Positions 44,155-53,335 are shown, counted from the stretch's first letter. The stretch: DNA of 64,000 bases from Shewanella waksmanii ATCC BAA-643 (GCF_000518805.1 NZ_JAEH01000001.1:124001-188000), one strand, 5' to 3'. A program made the numbers and translations. Notes: generated by a model not told the origin, from the sequence alone.

Positions 44155-44610
44155 ATGAAACACATTAGAAATCTATCCATCTGCGTGGTACTGGCGGTTG
44201 TACTAAGCGCATGTGCCACGCCGTACGATACAGAAAAGAGCTTTTGGACCTTTGGTAAAGGCTTTGAAACGATGCAAATTGCGCCTGATAGTTGGCAAAT
44301 TAGCTTTGTGGGCAATACCAATACCAACCGTTCACTAACGCGTAAATATGTAATGCTTAAGTCTGCGGAGATCTGCCAACAAGCTGGCTACCCCTACTTT
44401 ACCTTTACTAACGAGCAAACTAACCGTGACTCGGTAGGTCAATTCGGTGCTGGGACACAAAGTAGTGATATCTTTTGGGGAAGCTCAAGCATAGATAAAG
44501 AAACCTCTACGGTAGTCGAAGTCACTGGGCTAAAACACAAACCCAGTGATAGCAACTCACGGGTATACAATACTCAATATATCCTGCAACATGTGTCAGC
44601 TGACAGCTAA
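44155..44610 (+). CDS. Lipoprotein of the CC0125/CC1285 type
   Basis: 151 residues from ATG 44155, which has AGGAG 5 bases upstream; two nearer-5' starts (GTG 44149, ATG 44152) overlap the ribosome site. The signal peptide ends in a lipobox (VLSACA). The mature part carries YVMLKSAEICQQAGYPYF, which I associate with the CC0125/CC1285 lipoprotein family. The function of the family is unknown. Co-transcribed with the MipA-like gene. Confidence 0.75.
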   Translation: MKHIRNLSICVVLAVVLSACATPYDTEKSFWTFGKGFETMQIAPDSWQISFVGNTNTNRSLTRKYVMLKSAEICQQAGYPYFTFTNEQTNRDSVGQFGAGTQSSDIFWGSSSIDKETSTVVEVTGLKHKPSDSNSRVYNTQYILQHVSADS

Positions 44611-44621
44611 CTGCCACGTGT

Positions 44622-44653
44622 CAATCACAGTGCCCTTAAGCGCACTGTGATTG
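44622..44653. terminator. Hairpin between the convergent lipoprotein and kinase genes
   Basis: CAATCACAGTGC (44622-44633) and GCACTGTGATTG (44642-44653) form a perfect 12-bp stem. It is positioned for bidirectional termination but lacks a strong T-run. Confidence 0.6.
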
Positions 44654-44685
44654 TTATGGCACAAGCAATGGCTTTAACGTCAGTT

Positions 44686-45975
44686 TTAAGCCAGCTCAAT
44701 ACTCAGTGACATGCGCGCCCCGCCTAGGGTGTTTGAGCGACCGATGCTAAGCTCGGTGCCCATCCAAATAGCAATACGTTTAACAATCGCCAGTCCCATA
44801 CCATGACCTGCGTTGTCTCGGCTTTGCTGACCTCGCACAAATGGCTTCACCACTTGCTCGACTTCGCTTAAATCGATCCCCTTGCCGTCATCTGCAACAT
44901 GCACCCAGACTCGGCCAGCAGTCACTTCAACCGACACTTCAATGGCTGACTGACCGAACCGCTCAGCGTTATTGAGCAGATTCGCAACTTGCATCGATAA
45001 ATATTTAGGATCGGTTTTCACCTTGATGGCTAGCCGCGAAGCTTCAAACGCAATCGGGTAAGCAATATTACTATGACTGGCTAGTTTCTGTGTTAGCCAG
45101 TCATTGAGTTCTATAACCTGCAGCTCAGGCTTGATATTCGCTTCGTCGAGGCGAGCATAGCTCAGTAAAGTGGCAACCAACTCTTCCATGGTGTCTATGT
45201 CACGGTTCAAGCGAGTAAAGTACTTAACTCGCAATTGTTCATTATCGGTCTCTTCTAGCGCTTCCATGCCAAATCTCAACCTCGCTATCGGGGTTTTTAG
45301 ATCATGAGACACTGCACGGCTAAGCAGCTTATTGTCATCCACCAGTTGCTCAATCCTATCTGCCATGCGATTAAACTCGGTTTCAATCTCAGCGATGTAA
45401 GAGGTTTTACTCACCTTAATTCGTTGTTGCAACTGACCCATACCAAAGGCCTTGGTAGTTTTACTCAGGTTCATCAGTTGCCGAATTAACGGTGACACCC
45501 ACACCAGTAGGATGATGATAACGCCGGTGTAAAACAGCATGGTATAGAGCTTATTTAAGCTCAATTCACTTTCTTGGGGAGAGACCAACTGGGTTTTGAT
45601 ATTGAGCACTTTACCCAGGTTAGGCAAACGGTAATGCAGCGAAATCCCCTCTTCTGATTCAAGCAGTAGCGAGGCTTCAGCTTTAAACTGCGCAGTTAGC
45701 GATGGCGGTAAAGCAAATGCGGCTTCAGCAATGATAGAGAGTTGCTGTTGGTTCTGTTGATTCCAGCTTTCGATAAAGCGGGTTTGGTCGACGGTTTCGT
45801 CATCTAAACTGCGGGCCAGTGCCACACCAAGCAGTTTTAGCGCGGTCAATTGCTCTTTGGTTGTCGGCCCATTGCCATTAGGGCTGCTGAGACTGGCAAA
45901 CTCACTGATTGACCAACCTAGACTAACAATCGAGAGCAATACCACAAGCACTAACGAGATAATGAGCTTTTTCAT
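44686..45975 (-). CDS. Sensor histidine kinase
   Basis: 429 residues. Two membrane helices (about 3-22 and 146-165) bound a 120-residue periplasmic sensor region, followed by a HAMP linker, HisKA with His224 in AVSHDLKTPIARLRFG, and a HATPase domain (NLLNNAERFG, DDGKGIDLSE, GHGMGLAIVKR). All catalytic boxes are intact. The partner regulator gene is 21 bp upstream. The neighbourhood of MipA and DUF3019 genes suggests sensing of an envelope or antibiotic signal, which is inference. Confidence 0.9.
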   Translation of the reverse strand: MKKLIISLVLVVLLSIVSLGWSISEFASLSSPNGNGPTTKEQLTALKLLGVALARSLDDETVDQTRFIESWNQQNQQQLSIIAEAAFALPPSLTAQFKAEASLLLESEEGISLHYRLPNLGKVLNIKTQLVSPQESELSLNKLYTMLFYTGVIIILLVWVSPLIRQLMNLSKTTKAFGMGQLQQRIKVSKTSYIAEIETEFNRMADRIEQLVDDNKLLSRAVSHDLKTPIARLRFGMEALEETDNEQLRVKYFTRLNRDIDTMEELVATLLSYARLDEANIKPELQVIELNDWLTQKLASHSNIAYPIAFEASRLAIKVKTDPKYLSMQVANLLNNAERFGQSAIEVSVEVTAGRVWVHVADDGKGIDLSEVEQVVKPFVRGQQSRDNAGHGMGLAIVKRIAIWMGTELSIGRSNTLGGARMSLSIELA

Positions 45976-45996
45976 TTGTCGCTTCCCGTTGCTGGG

Positions 45997-46701
45997 TCAA
46001 TATTGTGGATCGTCTTCGCGGCAAAACAGATAACCTTTACCGCGGATGGTTTTAATTTTGTAAGGCTGGTTTTGCGCTTCATGGAGCTTTTTACGTAGGC
46101 GCGACACTCTAATATCCACGGAACGATCAAAGCCGTCGTATTCAATCCCCCGCAGCTCAGCGATCAGCTCAGAGCGACTGACGACGGTCCCCACCTTCAC
46201 CGCGAGTAACCAAAACACATCAAACTCGTTAGCATTTAAAGCGAGCGGTTGCTGATCTATTGTCACCGATTTTGCCACTGCATTGAGCACCAGAGAGTCA
46301 AAAACTAATTGCTGCTTGATATTATCAAACGTTGTGCGCCTGAGTAGCGCCTTAATACGAGCAAGCATCACTTGAGGGCGTATCGGCTTAGTTAAATAAT
46401 CGTCTGCTCCCACTTCTAAGCCCTGTATTTCATCGCCATCTTCAACACAAGCAGTCATGAACAATATCGGTCCACTATAAAATGCCCGCGCTTGTTGGCA
46501 TACATCGAAGCCGTTTTTCACTGGCAACATCACATCTAACAGCACAAGATCAGGCTGCTCTTCTGCAATCATTGCCAAGGCAAAATCCCCTTGGCTCGCC
46601 ACAGTAATATTGTAGCCGTGGTCGAGTAAATAATCACTGATCCATTCAGACAGCGAGGTATCATCTTCCACCACTAAGATGTGCTTTTGCGGCGCTGACA
46701 T
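45997..46701 (-). CDS. OmpR-family response regulator
   Basis: 234 residues from ATG 46701, with GGAG about 9 bases upstream. The receiver domain has acidic residues in VVEDD, the phospho-acceptor Asp56 in LVLLDVMLP, and Lys105 in TKPIRP. A C-terminal winged helix follows (IEYDGFDRSVDIRVSRLRKK, IRGKGYLF). Its ATG overlaps the stop of the DUF3019 gene (TAATG), so the four minus-strand genes MipA-like, DUF3019, regulator and kinase form one operon. Confidence 0.92.
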   Translation of the reverse strand: MSAPQKHILVVEDDTSLSEWISDYLLDHGYNITVASQGDFALAMIAEEQPDLVLLDVMLPVKNGFDVCQQARAFYSGPILFMTACVEDGDEIQGLEVGADDYLTKPIRPQVMLARIKALLRRTTFDNIKQQLVFDSLVLNAVAKSVTIDQQPLALNANEFDVFWLLAVKVGTVVSRSELIAELRGIEYDGFDRSVDIRVSRLRKKLHEAQNQPYKIKTIRGKGYLFCREDDPQY

Positions 46702-47096
46702 TAAAACAATCTCCAACCTGACTGACTTTGCTTAGGTGCCTTATAAACCCAAGTAACCACCACTTTCACCTCCGCTAACGGTGTCAGCTCATTATTACGA
46801 ATTAAACTATATGCTGTACTGGTGTTACTTTCAAAACCGTACCGATATTGCTGGACTGCCCGCCCATCCCAGCAGGTTAACTGTTGACCATTTTTAGACT
46901 CAACTAAACAGTAACGCCCAACTGCAGGTGTTTGCCATTGGAACAACACATCTTGATAGCAAGTTTGACCTTTGTGCAACGCCACACATTGCTCAGGCGT
47001 TGCGGTAAAATTAATGTCCGCATGGTCTGCAACGGCGCTTAAAGGCGCAATTAATAGCAGTATCAGTATCACCCTAAATAAACAGCATTTAGTCAT
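46701..47096 (-). CDS. DUF3019 family secreted protein
   Basis: 131 residues from ATG 47096 (AGGTGG just upstream), starting a signal peptide (CCLFRVILILLLIAPLSAVA). The mature domain has the DUF3019 features: a FTATPEQCVALHKGQTCYQD opening and C-terminal VVTWVYKAPKQSQSGWRLF with several conserved Cys. DUF3019 genes are often found beside MipA and OmpR-type two-component systems, as here. The role is unknown; a periplasmic input or accessory protein of the kinase is plausible. Confidence 0.83.
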   Translation of the reverse strand: MTKCCLFRVILILLLIAPLSAVADHADINFTATPEQCVALHKGQTCYQDVLFQWQTPAVGRYCLVESKNGQQLTCWDGRAVQQYRYGFESNTSTAYSLIRNNELTPLAEVKVVVTWVYKAPKQSQSGWRLF

Positions 47097-47103
47097 AGGC
47101 CAC

Positions 47104-47979
47104 CTAAAAGACATAGCTGATTGAGGCGTTAAAAAACGACACATAGCCAGATTCATTAAAGGGGCTGTCTGTGACTTCATCAGAAAGCACATTCATACGG
47201 TACATGGCACGAAAGACAAAGCTCTCGCTAATCGGGTAGGCCACGCCAAGTTCTAAGCCGTAGCTAATCGAACTACTCGGGGTATACTCAGGGAAACGTG
47301 CAGTTGCTTCGTCACCGCTAATACCAAACAGCTGCTGGTTTAAACTCGACGATGCGTATTCAAGGCTGGCAAGGGCATGAAAATTCCAGTTGCGCACCTG
47401 CCATGACTTGCCTAATCGGGCACTACTTTGAATACCCTGACCATCGTAATAATCGCTGACAATGTGGTATTGGAACACATAATGATCATCCCAGTAGCGG
47501 GTAGCGCGTAAACCTGCACCTATGTATAAAGACTCTTCTGACATCAGGTAGTCGTTACGCTGTGCCTCAATAAGGTCCTCTGGATTAACCCCTTCAGGGC
47601 GTGCCCAAGAACTTTTTAAATTGGCAGCGAGTATATCTAACGACCAGTTTTCAGAATTCCAAAAATTAAAGCCTAGGTTAATGCCATCTTGAGACTGATG
47701 TACCATCTCAACAAACGCACCTTTATATTGATAGATACCACTGATCAGCAAGCTAGGTTGAATTGCTTCATGCTCAGTCTGACGCACATCGAACTTATTG
47801 ACACTGTATACACTAGCACCAAGCTCAAAATAGCCACCATCCGCAAAGCGATTATCGACGCCACCTGTAACACTACTAGCAATATCCGATGCACTAACCT
47901 TGGTGGGCAACAAGCTAAATAACAACCACCACACCAAGTAAATTATGCGCCCAAAATGACGCTGGTAACGGCCTAACAT
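47104..47979 (-). CDS. MipA/OmpV family outer-membrane protein (second)
   Basis: 291 residues from ATG 47979; a GTG at 48033 would add 18 residues, and neither start has a good ribosome site, so the N-terminus is uncertain. A hydrophobic stretch (IIYLVWWLLFSLLP) followed by KVSASD is the signal peptide. Beta-barrel features with family stretches SEESLYIGAGLRATRYWDDH and SDYYDGQGI; the C-terminus ends ASISYVF. It is 7 bp upstream of the DUF3019 gene and first in the two-component operon, as expected for a co-regulated target or sensor. Confidence 0.82.
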   Translation of the reverse strand: MLGRYQRHFGRIIYLVWWLLFSLLPTKVSASDIASSVTGGVDNRFADGGYFELGASVYSVNKFDVRQTEHEAIQPSLLISGIYQYKGAFVEMVHQSQDGINLGFNFWNSENWSLDILAANLKSSWARPEGVNPEDLIEAQRNDYLMSEESLYIGAGLRATRYWDDHYVFQYHIVSDYYDGQGIQSSARLGKSWQVRNWNFHALASLEYASSSLNQQLFGISGDEATARFPEYTPSSSISYGLELGVAYPISESFVFRAMYRMNVLSDEVTDSPFNESGYVSFFNASISYVF

Positions 47980-48536
47980 AGCAAAGAGTACTGTGCAGGT
48001 AATAACAGCCGGATTAACACGAATCAGCACCACTTATTTGTTTCATCATCACATCCTTAATTTGCCCAACATAGGTGAGAGAGTTAAGTAAACCATCGCG
48101 GCGAATTTTCATTTAATAACAACAGCGCGTTATCGGGTAAAAATGAATTTAAGCCAAGATTTGTACTTTACTTCTATCGCTACAGCCGAAATACCCAATG
48201 CAGTAGCGCCAAATCACAGCAGTTTACGCTACTAAAATACTACACAAATCACCAACCACGCAACGCCAAAACGCTGACAATCAATCACAATTATCAACAA
48301 AGGTCACAGCAACACAGCAGCCGTAACGGGAAGTTTAATCTTCTAAGTGATAACCTCGACAATTCCCCCGTTATGTAAGCCTAGGGGGGCTCGATTCGAA
48401 TCCGAGTACTAGTCTAAACCGGAAGCCCTTTGCACCATACCAGCCTTGAATTAAGCAAATGTTCTAGTCTTCTCAGATTTTGCTTTTAATAAAGCGCAAA
48501 GGTAAGCTGCAGTGACCATCAATAGGAGCCAAATAG
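47980..48536. other. Intergenic stretch with a tRNA T-arm-like fragment
   Basis: 557 bp without a gene. At 48389-48405 CTCGATTCGAATCCGAG forms a T-arm-like stem with a TTCGAAT loop, and CCCCC/GGGGG lies just before it (48366-48390), but no acceptor stem, anticodon arm or CCA could be built, so no tRNA is called. The segment 48034-48365 shows nothing else. Confidence 0.4.
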
Positions 48537-49163
48537 ATGCCAGCAATTACGCCGTCACTATCGCCTGCAACAGCAGATTTAAACAGCCGCCAGACGATTA
48601 GAGCGCGAATTCGCCAAGCAAGGCGTGAGTTGTCCTTTGCACAGCAACAGCAGTATGCCAATACAGCTATGGCGCCAATGCTCGCAGCATTGCTATCAAA
48701 AAATGCGCGTAGTGTAGCCGCTTACTTAAGTAACGACGGTGAACTTGATACTCGGCCTTTAATTGATGCGTTGTGGTCGACTGGAATTGATGTATATCTG
48801 CCAAGGCTGCATCCCTTTAGCAAGGGCAATTTGATCTTTTTACGCTATCAGCCCACCACTCCATTACAAAAGAACCACCTCGGCATTTGGGAACCCGCCC
48901 TAGATATTCGCCAGCTGATTTTACCCCAACAACTTGATGTGGTTATCACCCCCTTGGTCGCCTTTGATAGCCAAGGGAATAGAATGGGAATGGGCGGCGG
49001 CTACTACGACAGAACGTTAGCCAATTGGCAGCAACAAGGTAAACCACTGCCGGTTGGTTATGCACATAACTGTCAGCAGGTCGCCAAACTCGATCAAGCT
49101 CACTGGGACGTGCCACTGCCTTTAATTGTGACCCCGCAGCAAGTATTTGAATTTGTTAAATAG
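48537..49163 (+). CDS. fau: 5-formyltetrahydrofolate cyclo-ligase
   Basis: 208 residues. It converts 5-formyl-THF to 5,10-methenyl-THF using ATP. The family signature GMGGGYYDRTL is present at about residue 150, with the N-terminal RQTIRARIRQARR helix and the DVVITPLVAFD stretch. In E. coli this gene (ygfA) directly follows 6S RNA; here 5.5 kb of envelope and signalling genes intervene. The stop is one base from the end of the convergent solute-binding gene. Confidence 0.92.
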   Translation: MPAITPSLSPATADLNSRQTIRARIRQARRELSFAQQQQYANTAMAPMLAALLSKNARSVAAYLSNDGELDTRPLIDALWSTGIDVYLPRLHPFSKGNLIFLRYQPTTPLQKNHLGIWEPALDIRQLILPQQLDVVITPLVAFDSQGNRMGMGGGYYDRTLANWQQQGKPLPVGYAHNCQQVAKLDQAHWDVPLPLIVTPQQVFEFVK

Positions 49164-49164
49164 A

Positions 49165-49974
49165 CTAATCAGGTGATGGGCGCGCTAACTCCTTTTTCCA
49201 ATAGCCATTTTCTTCAAAGCCATGCAGTCGCAAGATATCTCCTACCCGGCCACTACTCTTCATGTTGTTTAGCGCCAGATTAAACTGCTCGACAATTTGC
49301 AAATGATCTTGGCGATGTTTAGATACCCCAAAGTGGAACAGCTCAACACTTAATGGCTTGCCAACAACCTCAAACGCTTGTCGATACTCTATTGGGCCTA
49401 GAGCCACGAAGTGATGGGCAACATCTTCACTGATTAGCACTAAATCAACCCGTCCTAAAAACAGCTTCTTTAAATTTTCTTCATCGGAACTACCGGCTTC
49501 GGTTTTGAGCTTGGCCTGTTTAAACACTTCAGGATTGGCATAACCGCGGCCGATGCCGATACGGTAAGAACTGAGCTCTTGTAATTGCTGGTAGCTAATA
49601 TTGCGATCTTTGCGCTTGAGCAACACGATATTGACCGATAGCAGCGGCTCTGAGTAGCTCGCCCACTGCTCACGCTCTTGTCGATACCATAAGCCGATGA
49701 TGCCATCGGCTAAGCCATTTTGAGTCAGCGCTGCAGCACGAACAAAGGGATAGAATTGGTGCGATGTTTGGTAACCGCTTTGTGTAAGCGCTTCTGTAGC
49801 GAGCTGATAAACCACTCCATTTAAGTGCATATTTTGCGAATAAAAGGGGGCGTAGTCGTTAGAAACGGTCTTTAAAGCTGTCCCTTGCACACTCCAAGGC
49901 ACAGCGATAAATAACAACAGGCTGCACCACACAAACAAACGCTCACAGACAACATTTTTCACGCTTTGTAACAT
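49165..49974 (-). CDS. Periplasmic solute-binding protein (amino-acid type, SBP family 3)
   Basis: 269 residues from ATG 49974 (AGGT 6 bases upstream); a longer frame from 50019 would delay the signal peptide (CSLLLFIAVPWSVQG). The mature protein has the periplasmic-binding fold: an NDYAPFYSQNMHLNG opening, ADGIIGLWYRQERE, YRIGIGRGYANPE, and VDLVLISEDVAHHF. No permease or ATPase genes are near, so it may be a stand-alone binding protein or sensor rather than an ABC component. The ligand is unknown. Confidence 0.8.
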   Translation of the reverse strand: MLQSVKNVVCERLFVWCSLLLFIAVPWSVQGTALKTVSNDYAPFYSQNMHLNGVVYQLATEALTQSGYQTSHQFYPFVRAAALTQNGLADGIIGLWYRQEREQWASYSEPLLSVNIVLLKRKDRNISYQQLQELSSYRIGIGRGYANPEVFKQAKLKTEAGSSDEENLKKLFLGRVDLVLISEDVAHHFVALGPIEYRQAFEVVGKPLSVELFHFGVSKHRQDHLQIVEQFNLALNNMKSSGRVGDILRLHGFEENGYWKKELARPSPD

Positions 49975-50196
49975 AGATACCTGACACCTACACCAATCGG
50001 GGTTGAAGGAGTGCTTCAATTGCCATCATTTCAGCTCAAAAGCGACAATTGGTCATTGAACTTTGAGTATAGTCAGGTTTACTTCAAATGCTGGGTTTAG
50101 CTGGTGCGGTTTCAGCCACGATAGCCAAAAAAACTAGACAACAAGCGTAATTATTCTGATGATAACTGCACGAATATCATTTGGTTATTACCCGTT

Positions 50197-50664
50197 ATGA
50201 AACGAATATCTCTGATCTCAATCGTGCTTTTGATTGCTGGCTGCACCAGCGCTCAACCAAACAATAACTTAGCTGCAAACGATAACGTTAACAGCAATAC
50301 TCGGTTGCAACCCGCCGAGTTAACGCCTGTAGGCGATACCAGCCAAAATGCACTCGACTGGAATGGTACCTATCAAGGCACCCTTCCCTGTGCAAGTTGC
50401 GAAGGCATTGCCACCACAGTGCAATTAAATCGTGACAATAGTTTCACTATGAGCAGTCAGTACCTAGGCGAAGGCGATAAAGTGTTTAGCTCAGAAGGGA
50501 AATTATTTTGGCTTGGGCGTGGCAATATTATTCGTTTAGGTGAAGGCGAGTCACAGCCACTGTTTTTAGTGGGTGAAAACCAACTGTTTATGCTAGATAG
50601 ACAAGGCAATCGGATTACCGGGGCATTGGCTGAGCATTACCGCTTAGAAAAAGTTCAGCCTTAA
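50197..50664 (+). CDS. NlpE-like lipoprotein
   Basis: 155 residues with a lipobox (LIAGCTS, Cys at about 16), a polar Asn-rich linker to residue 45, then the NlpE N-terminal domain: YQGTLPCASCEGIATTVQLN with the CXXC pair, and FWLGRGNIIRL. Full NlpE in E. coli has a second OB-fold domain and activates the Cpx response on surface contact or lipoprotein stress; this protein has only the first domain. Copper resistance is the older family label. Divergent from the solute-binding gene. Confidence 0.85.
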   Translation: MKRISLISIVLLIAGCTSAQPNNNLAANDNVNSNTRLQPAELTPVGDTSQNALDWNGTYQGTLPCASCEGIATTVQLNRDNSFTMSSQYLGEGDKVFSSEGKLFWLGRGNIIRLGEGESQPLFLVGENQLFMLDRQGNRITGALAEHYRLEKVQP

Positions 50665-50678
50665 GCAATCTCTACATG

Positions 50679-51257
50679 CTATGGATTGATGCACCACAAG
50701 CTTAAACAGGACGATTGTCCCACTTGCGTTTGCATGTTGGGGCAATGCGCCACATAGTGCCGCGCTTCACCACAAGAGCTCATCTGCATACACTGAGTTT
50801 TACCCTCGCAGTTAAACACCATATCACTAGTATCAGTTTTACCCACATAGTGCTCAGAACCGGCAGGAAACAGCCCTGCTGGCGGCAGCACTCGATCACT
50901 AACAAACGGGTTATATTCCACATTAAGGCTTAAGAAAATCATCCCAACGGTCAACACCACCACCAACAACAGATTCATTCTTGATAACCAATCAACATCA
51001 AAACCTTGGCGCTTAAAGCGACTAAGTCGAATCGGTTCACCGTTATCTATTTGTGCGCGAACACTGAGCAGGGGGTGTTGGGTGCTAGAAGTACGAAGGT
51101 AAGCAACGCGGTCGCCAACTTTAGGTAAGTAATTTATGGGTTCGATATGTTTCGCTGCGACCATCAGAGGCTCTGAGCCATCATCAGGGGCAATAAAGCC
51201 CACATGACTATGACCATCCCACTTGGTTAATGATCCACGCTTGATTGCAAAAAACAT
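50679..51257 (-). CDS. Cold-shock-like domain, membrane helix and Cys-rich (excalibur-like) protein
   Basis: 192 residues. Residues 1-70 form a cold-shock-like OB fold (GSLTKWDGHSHVGFIAPDDG). A single membrane helix follows (about 93-112, MNLLLVVVLTVGMIFLSL), then an extracytoplasmic tail with FNCEGKTQC, MSSCGEARHYVAHCPN, resembling the excalibur calcium-binding module (Cys-x-Met-x-Ser-Cys-x-Glu-Ala). The tail ends with two further Cys, and the usual acidic DxDxDG calcium loop is absent. It converges with the NlpE-like gene, 14 bp apart. Confidence 0.75.
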   Translation of the reverse strand: MFFAIKRGSLTKWDGHSHVGFIAPDDGSEPLMVAAKHIEPINYLPKVGDRVAYLRTSSTQHPLLSVRAQIDNGEPIRLSRFKRQGFDVDWLSRMNLLLVVVLTVGMIFLSLNVEYNPFVSDRVLPPAGLFPAGSEHYVGKTDTSDMVFNCEGKTQCMQMSSCGEARHYVAHCPNMQTQVGQSSCLSLWCINP

Positions 51258-51409
51258 AAGCCACTACCTTCCTCCATCACGCGGAGGTTAATCCATTAAT
51301 CAGGTAAATTTCACTCGCTGTACAAAGCCAGTGCAGTCAGTACATCCATTGAACTGCCAACCCTATTAACTATAATCAGCTTTCGCTGATACGGCAAGTT
51401 TGAGCAGCG

Positions 51410-52072
51410 TTAATCTAACCGCCAGTCAATCACTGATTGTTGCGTGTTATTCAGTAGCTGATTGATTTTAGAAAAGTGTTTGCAACCAAAAAAACCACGA
51501 TAAGCCGACAGTGGCGATGGATGCGGGCCCGACACTATTTGGTGCTGCGAGGCTGTGATTAACTTGCCCTTTTTAATGGCGTGGGCACCCCAAAGTACAA
51601 AGATAATCGGCCGCGTTTGTTGATTGAGCAGCATCAGGGCTTGGTCAGTAAACACCTGCCAACCGGCTTTAGCGTGCGAGTGCGCCTGCCCTTGCTCAAC
51701 GGTCAATACCGTATTGAGCAATAACACACCTTGGTTTGCCCACTGACTTAAATTACCATGGCTTGGAATATTAAAACCGTCGATATCATCCGCCAGTTCT
51801 TTGTAGATATTCACCAGCGAAGGTGGCACTTTTTGCCCTTTTTGCACCGAAAAACATAAACCGTGAGCTTGATTAGGGCCGTGATAGGGGTCTTGCCCCA
51901 AAATCACCACTTTAACCTTATCTAATGGCGTGACATCAAAGGCGCTAAATACCTGAGATTGCGGCGGGTAAATCACTTTGCCCGCATCACGTTCTGCCGC
52001 GACAAAAGCCTGTAACTGCTTAAAATAGCTTTGCTGTTGCTGCTGCTCGATAAAGCTTTGCCAATCTTTCAT
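51410..52072 (-). CDS. ung: Uracil-DNA glycosylase, family 1
   Basis: 220 residues from ATG 52072 ([10 protein letters not shown]), compared with 229 in E. coli; an upstream frame from 52102 adds ten weakly supported residues. It removes uracil from DNA. The catalytic motifs are intact: [13 protein letters not shown] with Asp61, and [13 protein letters not shown] with His184. It stands alone, divergent from the pilin-like gene. Confidence 0.95.
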   Translation of the reverse strand: MKDWQSFIEQQQQQSYFKQLQAFVAAERDAGKVIYPPQSQVFSAFDVTPLDKVKVVILGQDPYHGPNQAHGLCFSVQKGQKVPPSLVNIYKELADDIDGFNIPSHGNLSQWANQGVLLLNTVLTVEQGQAHSHAKAGWQVFTDQALMLLNQQTRPIIFVLWGAHAIKKGKLITASQHQIVSGPHPSPLSAYRGFFGCKHFSKINQLLNNTQQSVIDWRLD

Positions 52073-52266
52073 TGTTATCTCTGTTGTTTCCAATACCGCC
52101 AATGCTCACAAGCTTAAGGCCCGTCAACAAGCGATGCAAGCGAGCTAACCCGCTCACTTAACCGCAAACTTTGCAGCGCCAATGTTAAATAATTTAAATG
52201 CTTGGCTATCTGATTGAAAACACCAGTGTTATACTAATATTCTTGTCAGTAATTACAGGATGTCAC

Positions 52267-52818
52267 GTGAGTTTCAATATGCCGACTAAATCGCAAGCAA
52301 CACAGCACGGTTTTACATTAATAGAACTGGTGGTGGTTATTATTGTGTTGGCCATATTAGCCGTGGTCGCCCTGCCTAAGTTTATTAATATTAAACAAGA
52401 TGCCGAAGTTGCCACGGTGCAAGGTATGGGAGGGGCATTTAGCGGCGGCATCACCCTGGCAAATGTAAAATGGGCAACCTTAGGCAATACCGGACCTGCC
52501 GATAACTTGCAGATTTTCCCCGGTGGAAGCGAAGGACAACTCGATATGAACTTATGGGGCTTTCCTGCGCAAAACTACCCGCCCTTTGAGTCCAGCCCTC
52601 GACTTAACAACACCAACGATTGCATCTCGGTGTGGGAAACGGTGTTGCAAGATGCACCAAGCATCTCAACCTCAACTGACGCCGAAGACTCAACCTATCG
52701 TGCCACCTATATTTCACCAGATCAGTGCCGCTATATTTATAACCCCTTGCCGACTCTCTCTATTTACTATGACTCGCGCGACGGGACTGTGATCACAGAC
52801 GACGACCCTAGTAGCTAA
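52267..52818 (+). CDS. Type IV pilin-like / pseudopilin protein
   Basis: 183 residues from GTG 52267 (AGGAT 6 bases upstream). A 15-residue leader ends in Gly before FTLIELVVVIIVLAILAVVA, the prepilin peptidase site with Phe+1 and Glu+5. The mature protein has two Cys in the C-terminal part (NDCISVW, DQCRYIY), typical of an MSHA-type or minor pilin D-region. There are no other pilus genes nearby, so it is an orphan, perhaps assembled by the MSHA or type II system elsewhere. ATG 52279 is the alternative start. Confidence 0.85.
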   Translation: MSFNMPTKSQATQHGFTLIELVVVIIVLAILAVVALPKFINIKQDAEVATVQGMGGAFSGGITLANVKWATLGNTGPADNLQIFPGGSEGQLDMNLWGFPAQNYPPFESSPRLNNTNDCISVWETVLQDAPSISTSTDAEDSTYRATYISPDQCRYIYNPLPTLSIYYDSRDGTVITDDDPSS

Positions 52819-52942
52819 GTTATTAGCTTCATCTTGAGTTAGATCCCATAAACTTAAAATTGATGATTCATTCATTGCTGAATTACGTTAGTATTCATCC
52901 ACGAAAATAACATCAAACTTGTCATTTTAGAGTGAGTAAAGC

Positions 52943-53263
52943 ATGTCAGAAGAACAGAAAGCGACAACGATTTTTCAACTAGCCGATAAGTTCATCGCGC
53001 TAGCAAACGAGCTAAACAACCAAGAACAAGATGTTGGCAAAGTGGGCACGGCAATGCGTTTTGCTGCGTCACGATTCAATGCGTTTGAAGCAGCCATTAA
53101 GTCTTCTGATCTACAAGCTGAAAAAGACAATGCACTTGAGTGGTTCACCAAAGAATACCACGATATGCTAAGTGACAACTTAGATGACCACATTCAAAAC
53201 CCGCCAAGATCAGCAGAAGAACCTAAGAAAGATGAATCTGTACAGGTTTTTAACGGTCAATAA
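52943..53263 (+). CDS. DUF3144 family protein
   Basis: 106 residues, soluble and helical, with the DUF3144 pattern: FIALANELNNQEQDVGKVG, then MRFAASRFNAFEAA, and YHDMLSDNLDDHIQNP. The C-terminal 20 residues are charged and probably disordered. Function unknown. A ribosome site (GAGTGAG) precedes the ATG. It has its own terminator at 53284-53313. Confidence 0.8.
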   Translation: MSEEQKATTIFQLADKFIALANELNNQEQDVGKVGTAMRFAASRFNAFEAAIKSSDLQAEKDNALEWFTKEYHDMLSDNLDDHIQNPPRSAEEPKKDESVQVFNGQ

Positions 53264-53283
53264 TATCGCCCGCTTAAGCCAAT

Positions 53284-53313
53284 AAAAAAGCCATCATCAT
53301 TGATGGCTTTTTA
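53284..53313. terminator. Bidirectional terminator between DUF3144 and LysE genes
   Basis: AAAAAAGCCATCA-TCAT-TGATGGCTTTTTA, symmetric with A-run and T-run flanks, between convergent genes. Confidence 0.85.
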
Positions 53314-53335
53314 GTCTCTGTCATCTAACCTGGCT

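Noticed and set aside
48366-48415. Complete tRNA gene
   Set aside because: A T-arm-like stem exists but acceptor, D and anticodon arms cannot be formed around it.
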